From Hybos culiciformis (taxonomy: Eukaryota > Arthropoda > Insecta > Diptera > Hybotidae), in contig OZ023273.1 in the NCBI GenBank assembly GCA_964007475.1, positions 135,071,308 through 135,135,307 on the forward strand: a stretch of DNA of 64,000 nt. The letters are read 5' to 3'. Each line of letters begins with the position of its first letter. Within the stretch, counting starts at the first letter, position 1. A program made the translations under genes and the position numbers. This document shows positions 27,693-40,900 of this stretch, one piece after another. The notes beneath the pieces are model-generated. The model did no database searches, was not told where the DNA came from, and saw nothing but the letters and a program-made list of their open reading frames with translations.

Positions 27693-30600
27693 TTAATCAT
27701 ACGCTTTTCCATTTTTAAGGGGCTCTGCACTTTCTGCATCAGCTGTAATTTTATTTTCAGGTGGATTATTCCATGATTGTAGTTCACCAGTACCGAAGAT
27801 AAGATAAACAACAGCTCCAGAAATATATGTTGCAGCCAAAATGAAAAATACAATTTGCCAAGCATGGAAGGTGTGCTAATAAAATAAAATAAATTAATAA
27901 AGCAAAGTTAGGCTTATTGTTAGTAAAAATTAAAAACTTACATCATCTTGAGTTAATTCACCAACCATCGCTGCCGATACAAATCCTCCAAATGATGACA
28001 GAGTATTTGCCATCCCGAATATTGTTCCAGAGAAATTAGGTGCAATATCTAATCCATTTCCTAAGTAACCAGCCGTAACAGCTCCATGAACAAATAAGGC
28101 AAGAGTGAAACAAGTAACAGACCAAGCAGCACTTTCTCCCATTATTCCTAGTAAAATCATTATGAGTCCAGGTACAGCCAAAGCTATAATAAAAAAAAAC
28201 TTCATAAAAATTTAAAGCAAAAAAAAAATTATATTAAATTTTTACCAAATGTTGTGAATATTTTTCTCACAGCAGTAGTTGACAGAGTACCTCTGCTTCG
28301 TAAACAATCAGCCAAACATGATGAGCTTACTGCCATAATATATTTAAAAAGATAAGGAAGTGAAGAGAAGAAGCCATTCTGCAAAATAAAAAAAAATGCA
28401 TCAATTTTATTAATTTAAATTAAAATGTTGTTCATGTTTTTATATAATCTTATTATATCAACTTTTATTTACGTATGTACTCACAAAACGTACGATATGA
28501 ATATGATAAATAAATTAATTAATATATTATTTATTACTATCAATAATTCTCTAAATTTTTAGCAAACTTAAGCAAAAAGGTCATTTTGTGTAAATTCAAA
28601 TTGTTTTTTTCCAATTTATGTAGTTCAAAAAGAAATATTTAAATTTTTTTGTTTATACGTTAAATTTGTCATGAAATTTATTTTATTTATATTAAATGAT
28701 TAATTACATCACAAATATCGTACGATTTTTACTCAGCAACAATAATATTTTGTATTTTTTCATTATTATATTTATATAGTATGTTTTTACGTTAATGATA
28801 AATTTTTTGAGTACCTATATATTCGCAATTAAAATTTTTAATGTATTTACGGATATTTTTTAATTGAAAAATAATAATGAACTAATGAAATAACATGAAT
28901 ATTTTACACTTTTAAAATGTATTTTTGATGATATTACAGTTTAATGTTAACAATTTCTCCGTTACATAGGAATGTTTATCTATTAACACTATTTTGTTTT
29001 TGTTTTTGGAATTAGCTTAGCTTGAGTTGTAATTTTTAATCAATTTAAAATCATTCAAATAATAACAATGAATTTATTACCTCTTTGATATCAAAATGTA
29101 AAATTGTTTTCATATATGTTGGAAGTTGATTGATCACAGTAAAGAAACCAAATACCGATAAACCATGAGTTACAATAATTGCCCAAACAGCCTGTGAACT
29201 TATCAGTTGTCTCCAAGGGAAATAATTACTTCGTTTTTTGTTTGTTGTAGTGCCAATTGATTCTTCAATATAACGACGTTCTTCGGCTGATATTCTCGGA
29301 TGAGCAGCTGGATTTTCATAAATAAATAAAAACCAACAAATTGACCATAATAAACCGACACCGCCTAAAAGAAAAATTCATAATTAATAAAATTAGCATA
29401 GACATACTAAAAAATTAAAAAAATTAAAAACTTAAATTAAGATAACGCGTTGATATTAAATTCGCAAAAGTAATCAATTTAATTAATCTAAAAAAGTGGG
29501 CAAAATATATTTAAAATTTGTTTGTGTGTAGCACACACAAAATTTGGATCTATTTTTCATATAGGTACATACATAGTTTAAAGAAAACAAAAAATCATTA
29601 TTATTATATACGAGTAAAAATTATATACTTTATTAGGACCAAATTAAACTGAACTAAACTAGTTTTATTACTGTTTTGAATAATCACATTGCGCACGTTT
29701 TACTAATATCACATACAGGCAGGGTATATTAATTAAATTTTCTCAAAAAATAATTTAACCGACATATTCACATCAATTTCAATATAATTCTCATAACAGT
29801 AAAAAATAAGTTAATTAAGTACAACTAATGACGTTTATCTATTTACCAATAATGAATATTTTGTTCCTAATGCGTGTTCCTTTAAATTCACTAACTTTAT
29901 TTGTTAGATGTCATACTTTATTATTATAAAATTGTCTTTATTACTTATAAGACTATGAAAAAGATAGTAAAGAATGAATAATAGAGATAAGACCTTAAAA
30001 TTTATACTTTGCTCAGTAATATGTTAATCAATAATGTTTTTATTATTCGTAACTTCCTATTCGTTTAATTCAATCACGAAACATACTTTTGAATACACAT
30101 ACAAAACAAATTTATAAGATTTTTATGTTTTGAACATTGTACTTTACATAATGATGCATTAAGAATTAAATCAAGTGCTTATTTAATTTTAATAACATAA
30201 TATTAACGTAACTAAAGATTTGTGATCAGAAACAAAATTTCTGTACTAGTTTTATCTGGAATGATCTATTCTAAAGTAGGTGCTCAATATTTTTTTTTCT
30301 TAAAAATGTAATTAAAGTATTTTATATAATTTTATTTAGACAGACAAGTATCTTATAAAAAGAACGAATTGGAACAAAAATTGAAATGATAGAATCTGAA
30401 AATTTTTCCATAATAAAAATAAACTCTCTAAAAATGGAAACTAGATTTTACTAAATTTTTTAAAAATGCGTACCTACTGTAAAATATTTTTTTAAATAAT
30501 AAATTACAATAACTTGCATTCAATTCTATGATTATTCTAATGAGCGGAAGTGAATTAAATGTCAAATTAAAAAATAACAATAAATTTATTGAAATAAAAA

Positions 30601-33600
30601 TATCCATCGAGGCAATCAAGTTTTTGTTTATACGGTATTTCTAACTATAAATTTACATAATATTTATTTAGATTTAAGAAGCTTTAAATTTAAGATATTG
30701 AAATTAAAAATAATTATTTTTCAAACAAATAATTTGCATGATAAATGGCGCCAAGAAAATAAATACTATGTATAGTAGTGGCAAGAATTTTATAAAACAT
30801 TTTTTATTTAATTAATACATTATTAATTTTCTTTGATCATTTGAAAAACCATATCCTTAAATAACACAAGAATAATACAACTTTATTACCCTTGAGAAAT
30901 AATTGTTTAAAATGTACTTTCTCTAACTCAGGCAATTAAATCTCAAGTAAGTAGGCTATATTTGTCGAAAAATAAATTGTAGAAAATATAAAATATCTAC
31001 CTGTTGCATAAAACACGCTAGACCATCCGTACCATGCTATTAAAACACCGCATATAGGCATTGTAATTGCAGCTCCTAATGATGATGCCATCATATTTGA
31101 CATAAATTTGGATCTATCTACTGGAGGAATCCATACCGCACACATTGGATGTATAGCTGGCCAAGATGCGCCTAAAATCAATCAATTAATTTAGATATGA
31201 TAGAATAATTTTAAGTGTGGTGCAAAAAAAATTACGTAAAATGTCCACAATTTTTAATATCATTGCTAATTGATATACTTTACGAATCAGCAACAATCTT
31301 TAGCTTGTTATTAAATGAAGCCTAACATGATGTCGATTTTTAACAAATATTCATAACAACACCTAATATGACCGTCCAGAACAATATTGGTTTGGAAAGT
31401 TTAACGGAAAACACAACATTAAATACATCCAAGAAAGGTATACATAAATTTCTATAACCATCTAGATTTGAAATTATAAAATGTGTGATTGTCTTGTCCA
31501 CATTACATTTATCAAGAAATATTTTGTTTTATTTTTAAATAAAAAACTTTAAGCCTACCTAACATAAACCCTAAAACAACTCGTACAACAATTAGAAATA
31601 CATAATGTGTTTCTGCAGCTAGTGGTGTTAAAAGTGTCAATACACTAGCCCATAACATTGAATGCCCAAAAACACGATAACCACCAATTAATTCAGCTAA
31701 TCGACCACCAGGTAATTCTGTTAGAATGTAACCCCAAAAGAAACATCCCAATACGAAATTTTGTTTATGTGAGTCCCAATTGAATTTTGTTTCTCCATTA
31801 ATTAATAATGTAGCTGGTGTTTCTGTAGTGTTCAATGTATGTATTCCATTTGAAATCACTCCATTCGAACTATTATTAATTGCTGTTGTTGTTGTTGTTT
31901 CTGTTTCATTATCGAAAACCATTGCAACAATGGCTATAGTTAAATTCACTCTTAATGCATAATTTAACATAAATCCAAAAATAACCATAATATTTAATAC
32001 TCGACGACATGTTAGAAAATCTGAAAATAGAAAACAAATATATATGTTGTAGAATTGTTAAAAAAAAAATCACCATTATCGATAGAATGAAGTTTAAAAC
32101 AAGATATAACTATGTACAATGTACAATGCACAAACATTTTTATCCTACAAAAAGTTACAAAAAGTACCTCTGTTTCATTTATGCTTTTATTAATGACATT
32201 GAAGTTAGTTCGAGGAGCCTAAATTTCCTTTTGGTTAGGCATATATTAAAATTGATCTTACATCAAATAATTTTTATTTAGTCTTTAGTAGTTTAATTAA
32301 GCAAAAAAATTAATTTAAAAATTTTTAAAATTTAAAAATATTATTAAAAAAAATTTTTAAAAGATAGTTTATAGCTCATTATAAACATATAATATACACA
32401 TAATATAAATTCCTTTTTTAATAATTCAAAAACAATAAATACAGATGCTTTAAATATAATACGATTTGATAAAAATATAAGCAATAATTATCGATTATTT
32501 TAACTTAATCAATATCATTAAAAAAAAAAAAAATTCATTATTTTACTAGCAATAAATGAAAAAAAAAAAAAAATATTAAAATAATAAATTTGTTTTTATC
32601 CAAATTTTCTTAATTTTTCTGTTATTCATTGAACAGTCTTTGTCAATATTTATTTTTAATATTTATGTAATTTTATTAAAATGTTTATCGTCATATATAT
32701 AATCTCAATTAGAATACACGTAAGTCATTATTATTTTATTAGTATTAATATTTTTGTAAACAATTAAGAATTTTTTTCAATCTTCGAATCGGTGTCAATT
32801 AGGGCTTGTTGTTTTTTAGTTATAGGTATACCTATACTTAGTTTAAAAATGTGCATAATTTTTAAATGAATGTGCTGAAATGAAAACAAAATTTAAGCTT
32901 TCGTCGATATTTTTATATATTAGTTGACATTCGATGACTTATTAATTCAAACAAATAATTTTATTGTATAAATAAAATTAACTTAATTTAATATTATGTA
33001 CATACGTATTTATAAAATTAAAGATAAAAAAATTACAACTTACATAAATTCCATAGTAATTTAAGTATTTGTTTTTAAGGTAAAAACATCAGAAATATAC
33101 AGATTCAAGAAATTAATATAGAAATCATAAATTTTTAAATTATAATTTTGTTCAAAATCTAATATATACTCTATAACAGCGTTTCTCAACCTTAGGGTCG
33201 CGACCCGAATTTGGGTCGCGAAAGATTTTCAATGGGTCGTTTAAATGGAACAATTCTTTTACAAATGCTACATATATTAAATCAAAAATAATATAATATT
33301 TTGATTATGTGAGAAGAATTTATCTATACATCTATTTTCCAATAGATTGCTCTGTTCATTCGCTTTAAATAAACAAATCGTACAGAAAACTGCTCTTTTT
33401 TGGTTCTAACTTATGTCAGCTTGGGTCCAAAATCCATTTTTAAAATGTGAAACCAATGTTTTATCTTCATTGAAGGGAGAAAAAATAATTGAACTGTCTT
33501 GCGATAAAGCACTTGAAATGGTATTTAATAATCAAAAACACTTGAACAAATTTTGGATCCAAATACGATGTGATTTGTGAATACCAAATATTATATGAAA

Positions 33601-34878
33601 AGGCAATTAAAATGCTTCTTCCTTTTTCAACTACATACTGATTTAACAGAAATTAGATTTTCAGCTCTAGCGGGTGCTAAAACTAAATACAGAAATGGAC
33701 TTGACGATGTGGGTAATAATACCATTGAGTAAATCAATTGAGCCAAGACTTAATAAATTACCAAATAAATGTCAACAACAAATAAGTCATTAAAATAATA
33801 AATAAAAAAACATTTTAAAAGTGTCTTTCATTTCTTCTACTTGTCAATGCATATACCATTTCAGATTGAGGGTCACGTTATTTTGTACTCATATTTTATA
33901 GGTCGCAATAGTAAAAAGGTTGAGAAACGCTGCTCTATAATACTCTATTCTATAGTCTATACCTAAGGTATTGATTCTAACCATTTATTTCAGAAGTTAT
34001 ATTAAATTAAAAAATATATATTATATAAATATTAAAATAGATATTAGAGAAGTGATAATTGAATTTTAATATTTTGAAATTATAATTTTTTTTTTCTTTT
34101 TTTTTTAATTTATTCATGGAACTAAAACCCAAAACGTCAGTATAGCAACTAAACATAGTGTATATTAATTATTAATAAAATTTATAATTATTGTTTTTTA
34201 ATATTTTAGTTTTATTTTTTTTTTTTTTCAACATTCATTTTGTGAATATCAATTAATTTAACCTTGATGAGAATGAAAAGCTTTCTATATTATTCATTCG
34301 AGAATTTTTATATATCTATGTTCATTTTTTTTTTTTTTTATTATTTTTTAATCTATTATAATAATAAAAAAAAACATAAAAAAAAAAAAAAAACAAAATA
34401 TTAATTTGCGAAAGCAAAAAAAAAAAAAAAGTATTACATTTTGAATAAACACATAAATTATGCAAACACAAATGAAAATTTTATATTTTTAGTTTAATAA
34501 TAAATAATGACGATAGAGAGACGAGCCTCCTTGTTATTTTTTTTTGTTGTTTTTTGCTTTCTCACACAACAAGAATTCAACATAAATAAAATAAAATTTT
34601 ATAATGAAAAAAAAAAAAAACTAATTTAAAAAAAAAAACAGCGATGTAGAGTTGATAACCTCAATACATTTTTTTTATTTAATGAATATATATACAATTT
34701 TATAATATAACATTATATATATATATTTTTGTGGGTTGTGCGTAAAACAATTTTGTGGAAAAATTAAACTACTGTTTTGAGGGTATATAAATATTTCGCA
34801 TAATTAATTTAAATTTACAGAGAAGAAATCAATAAAGTTTATATTCATTCAAAGCATTCTGTTTTCCTTGATGAGCCT

Positions 34879-34909
<31 letters not shown>

Positions 34910-37900
34910 ATTAAAGTTACCAAATCACTAGGTGGGATACCTTTTATACTATAAGAAGTATGGATTTGGTAATGAGGACAGGAAGTTTAGACGGGATTAA
35001 AAAGTGGGACAGTTAGTAGATAATCATTTACACTCTTCTTAAAGCGGCGCAAGTCGTAAATCAAGCGTCCGCCAGCTGTCGGGAACAGTTTTGATGGGAG
35101 AGCATTCCACATTCTCGAGGTGCGAACTGAAAACGAATCTCCGAAGCTCGAGCCTTATTATATTCGGTAACTACTAACATTTATGGAATATATTCTTTGA
35201 TAGCCCCTATACAATCATTCTAAAATAATGCTAATAATAATTGATAAAATTTTTAATCATAATGCTACATAAATTTATCACAAACTTTGTTACAATTTCC
35301 ATTAAATAATTTAGGAAAATTACCGCCTAAGTGTGATTACATATGTGATCTCGGTATTAGCTTAATTTACTAATCATTTTATTTTGTAATTTTAAAATTC
35401 ACGACTATAATATTATAATCATATAATAAGTTCTGAAATATTTTTCAAAATTCCATTGATTAAATAAAATAAATTTATAATATTATGTCCTAAATAATAA
35501 TTTTAAGAACAGAATTTTATTACATATATTGCCTGTAATCTAAAAAAATAATAAGAATATGAGTGTGTAAAGTACATGTTTTAATGTCTATACATTTTAA
35601 ATTATCTTATTAACGAAATATGTATATATTTATTATTACTGGTTTTCATAGAATGGAAAATTTTATTTAGAACAGTGGGCGAAGTCTTCTTTTTTCGATT
35701 ATTGTGATGAGAAAATATTAATTTTGAACTATATTTTAGGTTTGGTTTTTTTTTTCTTCATCATTATTATTACAATTAAAACAATATTATTAAATAATTG
35801 AAACGTAACTTACAGAGTAATTAAAAATTTCCGCTTTTTTTTTTTTGTTATCAAGAATAATTTAATGAATGAATAAGTTTTAGGAAAAATTATTCAATAT
35901 ATAATTTTTTGAAAAAAAAAAAAAATAGGTGTCTATATAATATATAAAATTATTGAATTAATTGATTTATTATTAAAAACGTTATAATTTATACAGATTT
36001 AAATCTAATTAATTGGCGTGTTAGGTACACAGAAAAAAATTTGCTCGTACTCATTACGCCAAAAAAGTTCGTTAATGACATTCTCGTTAAGATAACGAAA
36101 AATAATGAATAAATACGTTTTTGTAACGTAAATTTCGTTTATTTTCTATTACGAACCTTTTTTTTCATTTTTAGTACTCGTTAAAAAAGTTCGTTATCGT
36201 TAAATACGGGAAACAAAAATTTCAATCCATACAGAACTTATATTTTCCATTTTACACATTGCCGTAAATTTAGTTCATAGCTCAGTGGCAGAGTTGATGG
36301 ATTGCAATGTTTAGGACAGTGGTTCGAAGCCACAAGCGGGCATAAAAAAAATTATTAAAAAAAAATTAAATAAAAAAATTTAAAAAATAAATAATAAAAA
36401 TAGAAACATAAATAAAAAAAATTAATAAATAAAAAAATAAATAAAAAAAAATTAAAAAAAAAATTAAAAAAAAAATTAAAAAAAAAATTAAAAAAAAAAA
36501 AAAATAAATAAATAAATAAAAAAAAATAAAAAAAAATAAAAAAGAAATAAATAAAAAATTAAATAAATAAAAAAAAAAATTTAGTCTAGTAAAATTTTTC
36601 TTTCGTATTTGCGGTGTTTTTGCTGAAGAATTTGAAAGGTTTTTGGTTTTGGGGTATAACGAACTTTTTTAACGAACTACGAGCTTTTTTCAACGAAATG
36701 TTCGTTGTAGCCAAAATAACGAATTTTTCGTTGATTTTAACGAATTATTTAGTTATTAGTACGAGCAAATTTTTTTCTGTGTAGGTATTATAATAATAAT
36801 AATAATCATGCGGAAATGCCAAGATTAAAAAGAAAATTCAATTATTTTCTTTATTACATGAAATATTGTTAATAAATAACTAATAAATAACTCTTACGTT
36901 ACTTAATTATACTTAATTTTCAATTTAAATACTTAATTTTCTAACGAAGTGTTCAATTAATAATACTGTGTTATTAAAAATTTAAAATTTTTTTTTTATA
37001 TTTTTATTTTGAACTTGAACTTTAATTATGATCTGAATATATGTATATTTTATTTGCTGTATGGCATTTAGATATGCATACAAAATTACATAATATATTA
37101 TCGAAAATATATTATTTGTTAAGCTATTAACGAATTCATATTCAATGTATATATCTAATATTTTTTCAATGAAAGTTGTATTTTATTGAACTTTACATTT
37201 ATTAGAAAATTTAATTAAATTTTATTTATTTTCTAATATTCTAACTATTATTATAATTTTACAGAAAAACTGACTGCATAATTCTTTATTTTATTGATTT
37301 AAAATTTCACTTTCAATTTATTCTTCTTGTTAACACAAAAGTCCAATTATTTATACAAAAAAAAAATAGTTTTCTTTATTATTCTGCTTTAACATTTGAT
37401 TGGTAAACTTTGGTTTGTATAACTTTATGATTAAAGTGAAATTTTTTTGAAAAAAAAAGTAATCAGGTACAAACATAAACGATTATTAAGTCTTCGTCAA
37501 ATTAAATAATATAAATATGTCTTTCACATACATATTATGTGTACATAACATCTTAAATTAATACTAAATTATAAAATATTTTCTTTTAAATTGAATAAAA
37601 AATATATAAAAAAAATGAAAATATTTATTTTTAAAACTGGTAAAAGAAAACATCGAATGTTTTTTGTTTTTGTTTTTAGTTTTTTTTGTTTTTTTTTTTA
37701 AACAAGAAACTTCATTACTCGTTACTTTTTTCATTTTTCACTAGGCGGGAGTGAATCTATAAATAATCTTGTTTAATTCTTTTTTAAGAATCTTTAAAGA
37801 AGAAGAAGTTGCAAAAAATTGTTATTTTTAGAAATTTTCTATCATTTATAATGTATATGATGACCAAATTTATTTGTTTTTTTAATGAATTGTTATTTAT

Positions 37901-40900
37901 TTTATTTTAAGCGGTCAAAAAGTTTATCGATTTTCGTCACAGAATAATGAATAAATTAACATTAAAAAATATATTCCTATATTTATATTATTATTTTTTT
38001 TTTTTAAATAAATTAATGCATGGATACAAAAATTGTGAGATTTTAAGGCCGCTGTAGAGAAATACCTGCGCTGAACATTATAAAAAAAATACTCAAATTT
38101 TAGCCTCAAGAATCGAACTCATAGATATGATCAGAACTGTATTTATAGTATTTGTTGTTATAAGTTATCTTTCGAATTCACTCTAAAAAAAGATTATCGT
38201 ATTTTTATTCCATTAACAAATATAGCATAAAAGATTATTCAAACAATATTATAGTTAGTTCGATAGTTGTCAAAGCAATATTTAAGAAATAAAAATTTCT
38301 GTAATTGTTTTCTTCTAATTTGCGACAGTTTTTTTTTTTTTTTTTCAAAAAAAGTTAGAAAAATAAATATTTATTTAATAACAAATATTATTTATAAGTT
38401 TTCTATAAAGTTTTTCGATCTGTGAACGTGAACTCCTATAGTGATTAAAACAATTTTTAACATTATATTGTATCACTCACATCTCATCCTTATTCCATAT
38501 AACATTATATCACATGATTTTTATTTAGATATTTATCATAAAAATTTAATTTAAAAAACATTTTAACCCATGGGACCGAACTTAATTATTGAAAAAAAAT
38601 TGTTTTTTCTGTGTTAAGAAGTTTAATATATACACAAATGAAATGTACATATTATGAATTCGATCTGGAATAATATTGTTTACATAATATGGATATTTTG
38701 TAGAAATAATAAAAATTTACAAATCCAAAATGACTCAACACTATTTTCAGCTCAGCGCTTCACATTATTGTATTTAAAAAAAAAAATTTAAATCACACAA
38801 AACAGACAATAATTAAGCTTTTTGAATATATGAATGTACATACAGATGTAATTAAACATCATAATTGTAAAACTAGAATTAAATAATTTATTATTACTGC
38901 GTTATATGGGTGCGATAAGATTTTTTTTCTATACTATATAATATATACGTTTATCAATATCGAAATGTTCACGGTTGCTAATTCTGGAAATAGCTTTTTA
39001 AAATATACACGTGGTGTAAAACTTAAGTAAAAATAAAATATTTTATAAATTGAAATAAGAATTTTATGTTATACATAAAACCGTGTCGTGTTAAATTTCA
39101 TGCGTAATAGAAATTACAGACTTAGGCAATACGCAATAAAATTATAATTTTATTATATTTTATGATTGATACAATAATTGGCAAACCTAATGATGTGATG
39201 GAAATCATTCAACTAATGTTAATGTACAATATACCAATAAAAGTAAATAAGAATGTACCCAAAATATGAAAAAAGGTGGAACATGTTGCTGAAATATTAT
39301 TTGGTTTTAAATTTTATTTTTAAATTAAGTTTATTAATTTTATTACGAAGATGCTGGATTATCATTTTTCGCGTGCGTAAAAGTGATATGCACTCAATTG
39401 TTTTTGTTTATTATGTTTGATTCCATTTGCCTAGAAATTCAAGTTGAGAATAATATAAATTTATTTTTGATTTATGATTTACGTATGCGTCTTGACAATA
39501 ACACGCCTAAGTCGCAAGTCCAAATTACGTAAAATCGGATTATCAGTTTAAATTTAAATAATATTTTTTTAAGATTAATAATTAAATAATAATAATAAAA
39601 TGTAATTGAAATGACATAATGTATAAAATAAATTTATACATATTAGAAAAAATTAACTCGCACATTCGATCGCATTAAACATATAAAATGCATTGAATAA
39701 TTTTTCATAGAATAATTTTCTAAGAACTGAAAATTGTCAATAATTGTTAAAAATTATAAAATCATTGAAAATTAAGTTATCTTTTTATTCTAGTGTTCTA
39801 GAAAAGCTTTAAAGAACCAAAACAAAATTTTACGATATTACATATTCTGTCAGAAAATGCAACATAAAAACAACAAATACATACATTGTATCTTCTTGTA
39901 ATTGTGTTATGGAATATTTTTTGTATTTACTTTTTTGATATTCGTTTTGTTTTTTTAGAAATTATCTTAAAGTCTTCAGGGCATATTATCAAAAAATTTC
40001 TTTTACGATAATGAAACATATTCTACCTCTATATAACTTATAATAATACATTTATATCCTACATATTATAAATATCAAATTTTAAGTTTACATAATATCC
40101 AAAGCTTTTAATACAATATTTTATATTTATATGCTTAACATTATTTATTGTACACAAGTTCAATGTCTTTTGTACTTTATTTTTCTGTCATGTTAAAGAG
40201 AAAAAAAAAATAAAAATAATTACCATATTATATATACATGTACATTAAATTTTTTGATAAGAATTAGAATTTTCGGTTGTTTATTAAAAAAAAAGAAATT
40301 TGATCAATCATTGTTTGTTTTAGTTTGCAAAGTAATAAGATTATTTTTATATTGTTGTTTAATTGTTTTTTTAATTACTTTTTAAATAATTGCTAACACT
40401 GGGGGGTAATCGTTTAGGTCATTATTGAATTGATAAGAACTTCTTTTTGTCTATTTGGCGATAATAATTTTTGAGTACCATTTTAATGGAATTTTTTTTT
40501 TAAACATTTTAGCATAAAAACAATTTGAAAATTGTTTTTTTATATTTCTAATAATAGCAAACTTGATATGGGATGGGACGACTTTTATAGCTTAAAAAAA
40601 AAAATAACTTTATTTTGACAAGTTTTTCAATTATAAATTCGAATCAGTTGGGTTAATAGAATGATTCATTTGAAGTTGCAAGGAACGAAATTTAATGTTC
40701 ATATTTTTTAGGTTTTCAGGATTCAGGGCTACTACTCAAATTAAAAATATAGGTATATATATAGTTGCTATACTTCTGACAGAAATAATATTACCATATA
40801 TGCCTATTCTATATATAAGATCAATCGAAATATTATTAAATTTATAAAAAATAAAATGTTTACGATATTTATTATGCAAATTTACATATACCTTAATAAT

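Larger units (their letters stand above)
36028..36781. mobile_element. TIR element (MITE-like) with AACGAA subterminal repeats
   Basis: The ends are perfect 24-bp inverted repeats beginning CACAGAAAAAAATTTGCTCG (36028-36051 and 36758-36781), flanked by the 6-bp direct repeat TAGGTA (36022-36027 and 36782-36787). AACGAA/TTCGTT motifs recur in both subterminal zones, including a 19-bp perfect inverted pair at 36179-36197 and 36656-36674. No transposase frame is present. Removing the nested retroposon (36275-36576) and one 9-bp duplication leaves an element of about 443 bp. The superfamily is uncertain because a 6-bp duplication with CACAG ends does not clearly match a common group. Confidence 0.8.

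Noticed and set aside
31780..31962. Open frame on the plus strand across SLC17 exon 2
   Set aside because: It is antisense to a well-supported coding exon and reads only as its mirror; no independent evidence.
38108..38118. tRNA B-box-like GTTCGATTC on the minus strand
   Set aside because: No matching A box at a plausible distance and no cloverleaf pairing, so a tRNA or SINE call is not supported.
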